From contig JAIETL010000079.1 in assembly GCA_019745195.1 (NCBI GenBank), forward strand, positions 1-51,657: DNA of 51,657 bases. The letters run 5' to 3'. A model generated the notes under the pieces. That model was not told the origin of the DNA. It did not search any database and saw only the letters and a program-made list of their open reading frames with translations. This document shows, in pieces, positions 43,860-51,083 of the stretch (within the stretch, counting starts at the first letter, position 1; every line of letters starts with the position of its first letter). The DNA comes from Beijerinckiaceae bacterium (GTDB lineage Bacteria; Pseudomonadota; Alphaproteobacteria; Rhizobiales; Beijerinckiaceae). A program made the translations under genes and the position numbers.

Positions 43860-43990
43860 CTTCTCCCCTCGGGGGAGAAGGTGGGCCGGCGAAGCCGGGT
43901 CGGATGAGGGCCGACGACGCTCTTACGTCGGCGGATTGCCGGCGTATTTCATCCGACCCGGCTGCGCCGGGTCGGCCCTCATCCGTCAGC
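43860..43990. repeat. Intergenic hairpin repeat, family D, copy 3 (truncated)
   Basis: The left arm CCTTCTCCCCTCGGGGGAG and the inner pair CCGGCGAAGCCGGGTCGGAT / ATCCGACCCGGCTGCGCCGG are intact, but the outer right arm is replaced by unrelated sequence after 43990, so the copy is broken at the edge of the AT-richer segment. Confidence 0.75.
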
Positions 43991-44090
43991 GCGCCTCCCC
44001 CGCTATGGTAGGGCTTGTCCCGACCATGACGGGGGAGACTGAAGCAGCGACGCGTCCCATTGGAGGGGGGCGTCGAAGCTGGAGGAGGTC

Positions 44091-44234
44091 CTATCGCTTC
44101 TTGCCGCCCTTGTTGGGTGCCTGCGTCAGCGCCGACGCGGCAACGCTTTTCACCGCCGGTGACGTTCTCGGGCTGCTCAACAATTTTGATGCAGCCGACG
44201 CGACTGATTTTGATGTCTGCTCGTTCTTGGCCAT
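44091..44234 (-). CDS. 47-residue basic protein beginning MAKNEQTSKS
   Basis: A short gene with ATG at 44234 and stop TAG at 44091-44093. AGGAA (44244-44248 on the plus-strand numbering) lies nine bases upstream, a good ribosome-binding site. The product starts MAKNEQTSKSVASAASKLLS, continues with SPAVKSVAASALTQAP and ends NKGGKKR: Ser/Ala/Lys-rich, no Cys, no membrane helix. The opening MAKNEQTS and the SALTQ-P-K ending look like a small conserved protein that I recall from varied proteobacteria, without a known function. It is divergent from a candidate structured RNA, with a 17-base palindrome between. Confidence 0.75.
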   Translation of the reverse strand: MAKNEQTSKSVASAASKLLSSPRTSPAVKSVAASALTQAPNKGGKKR

Positions 44235-44250
44235 TGGCTCAAGTTCCTAT

Positions 44251-44267
44251 CTATGGATAACCCATAG
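44251..44267. promoter_or_regulatory. Palindrome between the small gene and the candidate RNA
   Basis: CTATGG-ATAAC-CCATAG: six-base perfect arms, located 17 bases before both the small gene's start (minus strand) and the RNA's predicted 5' end (plus strand). It may be a shared operator, or a hairpin in the leader of the small gene. Confidence 0.5.
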
Positions 44268-44283
44268 ACTCCGCTGGACCGTT

Positions 44284-44415
44284 GAGTGCTGAGCCGCTAC
44301 CACAGCGATGCCACTCGGGAGCGGTGGCGACTCAGCTACTCTTCCGATGCAGTTGGAACCTCTAGGTTTCCTGTTGCACTCAAACGCCGGGCCTCGCGCC
44401 TGGCGTTTGTTTTCC
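44284..44415 (+). ncRNA. Candidate structured small RNA with its own terminator
   Basis: About 130 bases that fold as one domain. GAGTGC (44284-44289) pairs with GCACTC (44376-44381) as a closing stem; TGAG (44290) pairs with CTCA (44331). Inside are CGCT-ACCAC-AGCG, GCCAC/GTGGC (44310-44328) and GGAACC/GGTTTCC (44355-44372). Immediately after the closing stem is a ten-pair terminator, AAACGCCGGG-CCTCGCG-CCTGGCGTTT, then GTTTT. The order closed multi-branch domain then terminator is typical of a small RNA. No known class was recognised. An alternative is a minus-strand leader of the 47-residue gene, which could form the same helices but without the T-tail. Confidence 0.5.
44382..44413 (+). 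terminator. Rho-independent terminator of the candidate RNA
   Basis: Ten-pair stem (one G-U) with a seven-base loop and GTTTT tail. On the opposite strand there is no T-run, so it points to a plus-strand transcript. Confidence 0.7.
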
Positions 44416-44536
44416 AACCATTTTCAGCGAACCGAATCAGGCGGAAACTCAATTTACCTGTTGCTAAAGCGAATCTGTTCTTCTGATGTTCTCTGTCCAC
44501 AGAAATTTGATTCTCGTTAGCGCAAGGTTCGGTTCT

Positions 44537-44755
44537 CTATCTCCTGCCGCGCGGATCGAAGAGGTCGCTCGGGTCGGTACCGATATCGAACGGGGTGTCG
44601 TGTTCGTGGCGCATGCATCTGGGCTGGACGAATCTATGATCTGTGGTAAATAGAGATAACTGGTTCTGAGCGCTTAGCTCCTCCGATATTGTGCTATTAG
44701 GAGTTTCTTCACGCCTTGCACGGTATTTTCGGGGGAACTTCAAAATCTTGCTCAT
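44537..44755 (-). CDS. Hypothetical protein, 72 residues
   Basis: Not recognised. It has a basic start (MSKILKFPRKYRARREE), a polar middle and an acidic end (FDIGTDPSDLFDPRGRR). GAGGAACGAG places AGGA about eight bases before the ATG. Codons are AT-richer than the genome around it. The perfect 13-base inverted repeat at 44791-44822 lies some 36 bases before its start. No close neighbour shares its strand apart from the 47-residue gene downstream. Confidence 0.55.
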   Translation of the reverse strand: MSKILKFPRKYRARREETPNSTISEELSAQNQLSLFTTDHRFVQPRCMRHEHDTPFDIGTDPSDLFDPRGRR

Positions 44756-44790
44756 GATCTCGTTCCTCGGCGGGATGGGATTTTGGCAAT

Positions 44791-44827
44791 GGACACCACG
44801 TCACTGCAATGACGTGGTGTCCTTTTT
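44791..44827 (+). terminator. Perfect 13-pair hairpin with T-run
   Basis: GGACACCACGTCA / TGACGTGGTGTCC around CTGCAA, followed by TTTTT on the plus strand. It reads as a strong terminator for plus-strand transcription coming from the 44.3-44.8 kb segment, yet no plus-strand gene is obvious there. It also lies in the 5' region of the minus-strand 72-residue gene and may be an operator. Confidence 0.7.
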
Positions 44828-44870
44828 ATTTGAGAGGTTGTTCCTCAGTATTCTCTTACTACACGGAAAT

Positions 44871-44899
44871 AGCCCCCTCGGACACCGTCCGAGGGGGCT
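44871..44899 (-). terminator. Terminator-like hairpin after nrdJ
   Basis: AGCCCCCTCGGAC / GTCCGAGGGGGCT with a three-base loop, 16 bases past the nrdJ stop. In the minus direction it is followed only by ATTTCC, so the T-tail is weak, but the stem is very stable. Confidence 0.65.
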
Positions 44900-44914
44900 G
44901 TTGAATTTAAGGAG

Positions 44915-47900
44915 CTACGAACACCCCGTCGTGCTCCCGCACGTATTGCACTTCAAACACGTCCCGTTCCGCACGAGCGTGAAATTCCCGCACTCGCCGC
45001 ACGAATCCCCGACATAGCCCTTCATGATCGCTTCCGCCCGGCGTTCGGACGCGCTCGGCTGGGCCGCCGGAGCCGCGAAGCCGAGCTTGGCCATCTCCGC
45101 CTCGCCATAGGCCTCGGGCTCCTGCTTCAGCGCGGTCGCGCCGGCCGTGGCGAAGGCGGTGACGTTGGAGCCGCCGCGCGCGACCGGCTCGACCGCCAGA
45201 CCCGCCCCGCCCTGGATGGCGTGGAAGTTCATCGGCTTGCCGCGGCGGAAACCCGTCGAGGCGAGCGGCGAGGTGGTGATCGGCGTCGCGACCGCCGGGC
45301 CCTTGTCCTGGTCGACGCCGCCGCCGATCACGTCATGGCCGATTTCGCTCGGATCGACATGGGCGAGCTCGTGCCGGCCGAGATAGCTGATCGCCAGCTC
45401 GCGGAAGACGTAGTCGAGGATCGAGGTCGCGTTCTTGATCGACTGGTTGCCCTGCACGAAGCCCGAGGGCTCGAAACGCGTGAAGGTGAAGGCCTCGACA
45501 TATTCCTCCAGCGGCACGCCATATTGCAGGCCGAGCGACACCGCGATGGCGAAATTGTTCATCATCGCCCGGAAGGCCGCGCCCTCCTTGTGCATGTCGA
45601 TGAAGATCTCGCCGAGGCGGCCATCGGCATATTCGCCGGTGTGGACATAGACCTTGTGGCCGCCGACCACCGCCTTCTGGATGTAGCCGGTGCGGCGGCT
45701 CGGCATCTTCTCGCGCTCGCGCACGACCTTCTCGACGATGCGCTCGACGATCTTTTCGGTGAGCTGCGTGGTGCGCGCCGCCATCGGCATCTGGGCGTGA
45801 GCCTCGAGCGCGTCGTCCTCGTCGTCCTCGTCGCTGATGAGGGCCGAGTTCAGCGGCTGCGACAGCTTCGAGCCGTCGCGGTAGAGCGCGTTGGCCTTCA
45901 GCGCCAGCTTCCAGGAGAGCATATAGGCGCTCTTGCAGTCCTCGACCGTGGCGTCGTTGGGCATGTTGATGGTCTTCGAGATCGCGCCCGAGATGAAGGG
46001 CTGGGCGGCCGCCATCATGCGGATATGGCTCTCGACCGAGAGATAGCGCTTGCCGATGCGCCCGCAGGGGTTGGCGCAGTCGAAGACGTTGTAGTGCTCA
46101 GGTCTAAGGTGCGGCGCGCCCTCCAGCGTCATCGCCCCGCAGACATGGACATTGGCGGCCTCGATCTCGGCCTTGCTGAAGCCGAGGAAGGGCAGCAGCT
46201 CGAAGCTCGGGTCGGCCAGCTTCTCGGCCGGGACCTTGAGCGTGTTGACCAGAAAGTCCTCGCCCAAGGTCCATTTGTTGAAGACGAACTTGATGTCGAA
46301 GGCGGCCTTGAGGTCCTTCTCGACCGCGTCGATCTTGTCCTGCGGGAAGCCCTTGGCCCGCAGACTGCCGTGGTTGACGCCCGGCGCCTGCGCCATCGAG
46401 CCGTGGCCGACGGCATAGGCCTCGATCTCGGCGATGTCGGCCTCGCGGTAGCCGAGCGCGCGCAGCGCGTCGGGCACCGCGCCGTTGATGATCTTGAAGT
46501 AGCCGCCGCCGGCGAGCTTCTTGAACTTCACCAGCGCGAAATCGGGCTCGATGCCGGTGGTGTCGCAATCCATCACGAGGCCGATCGTGCCGGTGGGCGC
46601 GATCACGGTCGCCTGGGCGTTGCGGTAGCCATGGGTTTCGCCCAGCGCCAGCGCCTCGTCCCAGGTCGCTTTCGCGCGCTCCGAGAGCAAAGCGGACGAA
46701 CCGCCGAGGCGGGCGAGGGTGCCGTGGTCGAGCGGCACGGGGCTGACCTCCAGCCCCTCATAGCCGGTCGCCATGCCATGGGCCGCGACGCGGTGGTTGC
46801 GGATGACGCGCAGCATGTGGCTCGCGTTCTTCTTGTAGCCGGGGAAGGGGCCGAGTTCGCCCGCCATCTCGGCCGAGGTCGCGTAGGAGACGCCGGTCAT
46901 CACGGCGGTCAGCGCGCCCGCCAGAGCGCGGCCTTCGTCCGAATCGTAGCCGAGGCCCATGGTCATGAGGAGGCCGCCGATATTGGCGTAGCCGAGGCCG
47001 AGCGTGCGGTACTCGTAGGAGAGTTCGGCGATTTCCTTCGAGGGGAACTGCGCCATCGTCACCGAGATCTCGAGCACGACGGTCCAGAGCCGGCAGAGAT
47101 GCTCATAGGCCGAAACGTCGAAGGCCTTGGCCTCGCGGTCGTAGAACTGCAGCAGGTTGGCCGAGGCCAGGTTGCAGGCCGTGTCGTCGAGGAACATGTA
47201 TTCCGAGCAGGGATTCGACGCGCGGATGCGGCCCGACGCCTTGCAGGTGTGCCAGTCGTTCATCGTGGTGTTGAAGTGCAGGCCGGGATCGGCCGAGGCC
47301 CAGGCGGCGTAGCCGATCTTCTCCCAGAGGTCGCGGGCCTTCAGCGTCTTCGTCACCTTGCCGGTCGTGCGGCCGACGAGATTCCAGTCGCCGTCGGTCT
47401 CGACAGCGCGCAAAAAGTCGTCGGTCAGCGAGACCGAGTTGTTCGAGTTCTGGCCTGAGACGGTGAGATAGGCTTCCGAATCCCAGTCGGTGTCGTAGGT
47501 GTCGAACTTGATTTCGGTGTAGCCCTGCCTGGCGAACTGCATCACGCGCTTGATGTAGTTGTCGGGCACCATCGCCTTGCGGGCGAGCTTGACCTCGCGC
47601 TTAAGCGCCGGGTTCTTCTCGGGGTCGAAGCAGGCATCGCCTTCGCCCTCGCAGTTCACGCAGGCCTTCATCACGGCCTTCATGTGCTTCTGGACGACCT
47701 TGGAGCCGGTGACGAGGGCGGCGACCTTCTGCTCCTCGCGGACCTTCCAGTCGATATAGGTCTCGATGTCGGGGTGGTCGACATCGACCACGACCATCTT
47801 GGCGGCGCGGCGTGTGGTGCCGCCCGACTTGATCGCGCCCGCCGCGCGGTCGCCGATCTTGAGGAAGGACATCAGGCCAGACGAGCGGCCGCCGCCGGCA

Positions 47901-48634
47901 AGCTTCTCGCCTTCGCCGCGCAGCATCGAGAAGTTCGAGCCGGTGCCGGAGCCGTATTTGAACAGGCGCGCCTCGCGGACCCAGAGGTCCATGATGCCGC
48001 CCTCGTTGACGAGGTCGTCCTGCACGCCCTGGATGAAGCAGGCATGGGGCTGCGGGTGCTCGTAGCTCGACTTCGACTTGACGAGCTTGCCGGTCTTGAA
48101 GTCGACGTAGAAATGGCCCTGGCTCGGCCCGTCGATGCCATAGGCCCAATGCAGGCCGGTGTTGAACCATTGCGGCGAGTTCGGCGCGACCATCTGCATG
48201 GCGAGCATGTAGCGAAGCTCGTCATGGAAGGCCTGCGCGTCTTCCTCCGAGGAGAAATAGCCGCCCTTCCAGCCCCAATAGGTCCAGCAGCCGGCGAGCC
48301 GGTCGAAGACCTGCTTGGAGGAGATTTCCGAGCCGTAGCGCTCCTTCTCCGGCAGGACAGACAGCGCCGCCTCGTCAGGCACGCAGCGCCACAGGAAGGA
48401 GGGAACGTCGTTCTCCTCGACCTTCTTGAGTGCCGCCGGCACGCCGGCCTTGCGGAAATACTTCTGCGCGAGCACGTCGCTGGCGACCTGCGACCAGGCG
48501 TCGGGCACCTCGATGCCCTCGAGCCGGAACACGATCGAGCCGTCCGGGTTGCGGATCTCGCTGACGGCGGAGCGGAACGGAATCGCGGCATAAGGCGACT
48601 GGCCGGCGGTGGTGTAGCGGCGCTCGATGCGCAT
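44915..48634 (-). CDS. nrdJ: Adenosylcobalamin-dependent (class II) ribonucleotide reductase
   Basis: Reduces ribonucleotides to deoxyribonucleotides with vitamin B12 coenzyme, without oxygen. The protein has 1239 residues from ATG 48634 (GAGGGA upstream; the TTG at 48643 is less likely). Active-site N-x-C-x-E is seen as NPCSE (Asn474, Cys476, Glu478). GTGSNFS and SGQNSNNSVS are typical of the barrel, and the tail has a redox/zinc Cys cluster: CGEC, CLKC-x2-C and a final C-S. The long form with N- and C-terminal extensions is usual in alphaproteobacteria. Function depends on cobalamin supply; no class I enzyme is in the window. Confidence 0.96.
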   Translation of the reverse strand: MRIERRYTTAGQSPYAAIPFRSAVSEIRNPDGSIVFRLEGIEVPDAWSQVASDVLAQKYFRKAGVPAALKKVEENDVPSFLWRCVPDEAALSVLPEKERYGSEISSKQVFDRLAGCWTYWGWKGGYFSSEEDAQAFHDELRYMLAMQMVAPNSPQWFNTGLHWAYGIDGPSQGHFYVDFKTGKLVKSKSSYEHPQPHACFIQGVQDDLVNEGGIMDLWVREARLFKYGSGTGSNFSMLRGEGEKLAGGGRSSGLMSFLKIGDRAAGAIKSGGTTRRAAKMVVVDVDHPDIETYIDWKVREEQKVAALVTGSKVVQKHMKAVMKACVNCEGEGDACFDPEKNPALKREVKLARKAMVPDNYIKRVMQFARQGYTEIKFDTYDTDWDSEAYLTVSGQNSNNSVSLTDDFLRAVETDGDWNLVGRTTGKVTKTLKARDLWEKIGYAAWASADPGLHFNTTMNDWHTCKASGRIRASNPCSEYMFLDDTACNLASANLLQFYDREAKAFDVSAYEHLCRLWTVVLEISVTMAQFPSKEIAELSYEYRTLGLGYANIGGLLMTMGLGYDSDEGRALAGALTAVMTGVSYATSAEMAGELGPFPGYKKNASHMLRVIRNHRVAAHGMATGYEGLEVSPVPLDHGTLARLGGSSALLSERAKATWDEALALGETHGYRNAQATVIAPTGTIGLVMDCDTTGIEPDFALVKFKKLAGGGYFKIINGAVPDALRALGYREADIAEIEAYAVGHGSMAQAPGVNHGSLRAKGFPQDKIDAVEKDLKAAFDIKFVFNKWTLGEDFLVNTLKVPAEKLADPSFELLPFLGFSKAEIEAANVHVCGAMTLEGAPHLRPEHYNVFDCANPCGRIGKRYLSVESHIRMMAAAQPFISGAISKTINMPNDATVEDCKSAYMLSWKLALKANALYRDGSKLSQPLNSALISDEDDEDDALEAHAQMPMAARTTQLTEKIVERIVEKVVREREKMPSRRTGYIQKAVVGGHKVYVHTGEYADGRLGEIFIDMHKEGAAFRAMMNNFAIAVSLGLQYGVPLEEYVEAFTFTRFEPSGFVQGNQSIKNATSILDYVFRELAISYLGRHELAHVDPSEIGHDVIGGGVDQDKGPAVATPITTSPLASTGFRRGKPMNFHAIQGGAGLAVEPVARGGSNVTAFATAGATALKQEPEAYGEAEMAKLGFAAPAAQPSASERRAEAIMKGYVGDSCGECGNFTLVRNGTCLKCNTCGSTTGCS

Positions 48635-48660
48635 GATCTGCAATTCCCTCGCTATGCCGC

Positions 48661-48712
48661 GGGCGTCATGCCCCGCGCGGCCGGTTGCTCACCGGCTCCT
48701 GATGTCAGCCCA
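48661..48712 (-). promoter_or_regulatory. Structured element in the nrdJ leader
   Basis: On the minus strand, two adjoining hairpins precede the ribosome-binding site: AGCCGGT-GAGC-AACCGGC and a CCGC/GCGG stem with GGGGC/GCCC. GGAGCCGGTGAGCAACCGG is reminiscent of the core of cobalamin riboswitches, but the downstream conserved B12 box is not found, so a riboswitch is not claimed. Confidence 0.35.
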
Positions 48713-48908
48713 ACTCGGTTTGGTGCCCCTATGGACGCCAGTGCGGTTCGTGCCGCCCTGTATCGTCCGGTTGCGGCCGCAAAGGTCCGCAGACGATCGC
48801 CCGCCGCCGCCGTTGCCGGCGTGCTGCGGTGATGGCCTCGACCCCTTACGGAAACTCTCACGCGGGTGTCGATTGGGCGTCGCCGCCAGCCGTCACGCGA
48901 TTGACAAA

Positions 48909-48937
48909 AACTAGTCCCGAATGGGCCGCGACGTCAA
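48909..48937 (-). promoter_or_regulatory. Probable nrdJ promoter
   Basis: On the minus strand TTGACG (48937-48932), a 17-base spacer and CTAGTT (48914-48909). The -35 is good, the -10 only fair. The leader to the nrdJ start would be about 270 bases. Confidence 0.5.
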
Positions 48938-49384
48938 GGATTAGTGCGCGCTGATAGCTGTGGACACGACATCTGGTAGGGATGTGTGAGTAGTGGGGAT
49001 AAGTTTCAAGGCCTCCGCTAAGCCTTGGGAATCGCGCGAGGAATCCCGATCGCTGACAAGGGTGCCACAGGGCCGAGGCACGGAAAGTGGCAAAAATGTC
49101 AGCCATCATGGTTTCCGCTCGGTCAAGGCGGGCGACCTAGCGGCAGGTCGTGCAAGCGGAGTCTGCGCCGCAGCAGGCAAGTGGCTGAAAGCGTGCGGTG
49201 TTGGTCCGTTCGGCGGCGATTTCGGCGCGTTTCCGAATCGCGGCCGAATCGTGGCGAAAGCGTTGATGGCGACGGCGCAAATGCGCAGGCTCGCACAACC
49301 GCGGGTTAAGGCGCGCGTGATAGCGATGGCGTCGCGACCAGAACGGTGAGGTGGCCGCGCGATATCGCAAAAGCCGGGGTTTCG

Positions 49385-49870
49385 ATGAGACTGGGTCCGT
49401 GCCTCGCCCTCGTGCTTCTGTTCCTTGCCGGCTGCACGGATCAGGAACCGCTCGCCCCGGCCTTCGCCGGCGAATGGTCACCCCGCAGGATGGGGTGCTC
49501 GGGACCCCGCATCACGATAGGCAAGAGCGGCATCTCGGCGCCCGGCATGCCGGTGAACGGTCTGTCTTTCGCGAGCACGACAGTGTCCGGCTCCACCGCC
49601 CATGTGGTCATGGAACTCAGCGCATCGGTCAGGCTGATGGCGGGAGCGCCCGATCCGCGCAAGCCGCGCGACATCGACGATCCGCGAAATTTCGAGATTC
49701 TGGCGACGCTGATCGCAAATGGCGATATCGTCAGTTCGAGCAATGTCATTTTCAGGGACAGGAAGACCCGTCAGCTCAGGGCGGCCCCGGCCGACGTGCT
49801 CGACATTCTCTCGCTCAGGCGCTGCGCGCCGCGCGGCGCTCAGCAGACTTTCAGGGCCATGGCGTCCTAG
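49385..49870 (+). CDS. Hypothetical lipoprotein
   Basis: A 161-residue protein with a lipoprotein signal: MRLGPCLALVLLFLAGC has a lipobox LAGC with Cys17. The rest looks like a small beta-rich domain (WSPRRMGCSGPRITIG; TVSGSTAHVVMELS) with two more Cys (near 38 and 148) that may pair. I chose ATG 49385. It precedes the NDUFA12-family gene by 67 bases. No family recognised. Confidence 0.75.
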   Translation: MRLGPCLALVLLFLAGCTDQEPLAPAFAGEWSPRRMGCSGPRITIGKSGISAPGMPVNGLSFASTTVSGSTAHVVMELSASVRLMAGAPDPRKPRDIDDPRNFEILATLIANGDIVSSSNVIFRDRKTRQLRAAPADVLDILSLRRCAPRGAQQTFRAMAS

Positions 49871-49937
49871 CAGACTGGACAGCGGGCGCTCCGAAGCGAT
49901 AGATCGGCCGCAAGCCCGACCGGCGCGGACGAGAGCC

Positions 49938-50348
49938 ATGAAGCAGACCCTGCTGCAGATATTCACCTGGTGGAATGGCCAGACCATCGGCACGCGCTTC
50001 CATACCTGGCGCAAGGGCGAGCGTGTCGGCGAGGACGAGTTCGGCAATGTCTACTACCGCACCAGAGGCGGCGAGAAAGACAAGGCGCTCGGCATCCAGC
50101 GCCGCTGGGTCGTCTACAATGGCGAGGCGGAGGCCTCGACCGTGCCGCCCGGCTGGAACGGCTGGCTGCATCACACCGTCGACATCGCTCCTTCCGAAGA
50201 GCGCTACGAGCCGCGCGAGTGGCAGCAGCCGCACCAGCAGAACTGGACCGGCACGGCGCTGGCCTATCGGCCGCAGGGCTCGACATTGGCGCAGGGCGAG
50301 CGCCCGGCCGCGACGGGCGATTACGAAGCCTGGACGCCAGGGCGGTAG
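49938..50348 (+). CDS. NDUFA12/B17.2-family complex I accessory subunit
   Basis: A 136-residue homologue of the mitochondrial complex I subunit NDUFA12 (B17.2), an accessory subunit kept in alphaproteobacterial complex I. Landmarks are TWWNGQTIGTRFHTWRKG, VGEDEFGNVYYR and RRWVVYNGEAEASTVPPGW, followed by a Trp/Gln-rich end. I chose ATG 49938. In relatives a DUF2155 gene normally comes next; here a toxin-antitoxin pair lies between. Confidence 0.93.
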   Translation: MKQTLLQIFTWWNGQTIGTRFHTWRKGERVGEDEFGNVYYRTRGGEKDKALGIQRRWVVYNGEAEASTVPPGWNGWLHHTVDIAPSEERYEPREWQQPHQQNWTGTALAYRPQGSTLAQGERPAATGDYEAWTPGR

Positions 50349-50350
50349 GC

Positions 50351-50665
50351 TCACTCAGGGAATAGGAGCGCGGGGTAATTCCGGGCGCTGTGGATGATGC
50401 GGACGATTTCGACCTCGTCCTCACTGACCCAATAGAAGATCAGATATCCCGCATGCAGGCGGCGACGCATGCCCAACGCCTGTCGATGCTGGACGAGAGG
50501 CCATATCAACGGACGATCGGCTATTTCGACGCATCTGCGATGAAGCCCATCCACAAAACGCCGCGCCTGTTCTTCGCTGTCGCGAGCGATGTATGCGCCG
50601 ATTTCGAGAAAGTCCTGCTGCGCTGCAAGCGAGAAATAAAGCGCGAAGCGCTGCTCGCCGGTCAT
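50351..50665 (-). CDS. ParE/RelE-superfamily toxin
   Basis: A 104-residue type II toxin. The pattern YFSLAAQQDFLEIGAYIARDSEEQA, RRRLHAGYLIFYWVSEDEVEIVRIIHSARN is characteristic of ParE: Tyr/Arg in the second half and a terminal RIIHxARNY. ParE proteins poison DNA gyrase; RelE-type mRNA cleavage is the alternative. Its ATG overlaps the antitoxin stop (ATGA). It is convergent with the NDUFA12-family gene, with two bases between. Confidence 0.9.
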   Translation of the reverse strand: MTGEQRFALYFSLAAQQDFLEIGAYIARDSEEQARRFVDGLHRRCVEIADRPLIWPLVQHRQALGMRRRLHAGYLIFYWVSEDEVEIVRIIHSARNYPALLFPE

Positions 50666-50916
50666 GTCTTGAAAAGGGCTGCGCGGACGTTCCGGAATGC
50701 TTCTTCCATCGGGATTCTTCGTCCCGCCTTGAGATCGGCCAGACCGACATCCAGCGCCCTGTCGAGTTCTGCCTGTTGCTGGGCGATATAGCGCTCGCGC
50801 AGGGCCTGCTGGACGACGGCGCTGTCGGACGGGAATTCGCCCTTCGAGACCTCCGCGCGCACCATCCGGGCGAGGTCGTCCGGCAAGGTCACGACCATTT
50901 CGTCCTCGTGCTTCAT
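50662..50916 (-). CDS. ParD-type antitoxin
   Basis: An 84-residue partner of the toxin. The N-terminus MVVTLPDDLARMVRAEV is a ribbon-helix-helix DNA-binding motif, followed by an acidic toxin-binding tail with IPMEEAFRNVRAAL. GGAGG lies six bases before ATG 50916; the upstream extension of the frame lacks a good start. It should repress its own operon and neutralise the toxin. Confidence 0.88.
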   Translation of the reverse strand: MKHEDEMVVTLPDDLARMVRAEVSKGEFPSDSAVVQQALRERYIAQQQAELDRALDVGLADLKAGRRIPMEEAFRNVRAALFKT

Positions 50917-51083
50917 CAAAAAGCCTCCAGCCTTTGAGGACAGCGAGGGTAAGCTCGTATCGCGAGCTTGCCTAGCCATGGCCGCATCGCCCTTTTTCCG
51001 CTGCCTTTGGCGTGTTACTGCGCAGGCGTCGCGGCCTTGCCGCTCGACGATTCTTGACCGCCGAAGCGAATCGTGAACTCCGC

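Larger units (their letters stand above)
43125..44090. other. Gene-poor region with two family D repeats
   Basis: Apart from the family D repeats at 43147-43299 and 43860-43990, I see no gene here. Open frames on both strands between 43400 and 44010 are Arg/Ser/Pro-rich and unlike protein; no ribosome-binding site supports them. Confidence 0.6.
48635..49384. other. Divergent intergenic region, nrdJ leader and lipoprotein upstream
   Basis: About 750 bases without a convincing gene. Contents: a minus-strand promoter (48909-48937), a roughly 270-base nrdJ leader with hairpins, and TTATCCCCAC / GTCCACAG-type stretches (48960-49010) that resemble degenerate DnaA boxes. 49010-49384 shows nothing I can support. 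Confidence 0.55.

Noticed and set aside
1446..43990. CRISPR array or tandem repeat array
   Set aside because: The repeats are dispersed, belong to six families and have no regular spacers; no cas gene is present.
43427..44011. 194-codon open frame in the gene-poor region
   Set aside because: Arg/Pro/Ser-rich, crosses a family D repeat, no ribosome-binding site.
44284..44381. tRNA or tmRNA gene in the structured segment
   Set aside because: No GTTCRA T-loop motif, no acceptor stem of tRNA form and no CCA end.
44247..44425. About 58-codon open frame antisense to the candidate RNA
   Set aside because: It has no convincing start or ribosome-binding site, and the strand with the terminator and the paired stems is explained better as RNA; kept as an alternative only.
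44286..44520. Plus-strand open frames of 66 and 70 codons across the candidate RNA
   Set aside because: They cross the terminator hairpin, lack ribosome-binding sites and have no protein-like pattern.
48661..48800. Cobalamin riboswitch upstream of nrdJ
   Set aside because: Only a short GCCGGTGAG...AACCGG resemblance; the conserved B12 box and the full set of helices were not found.
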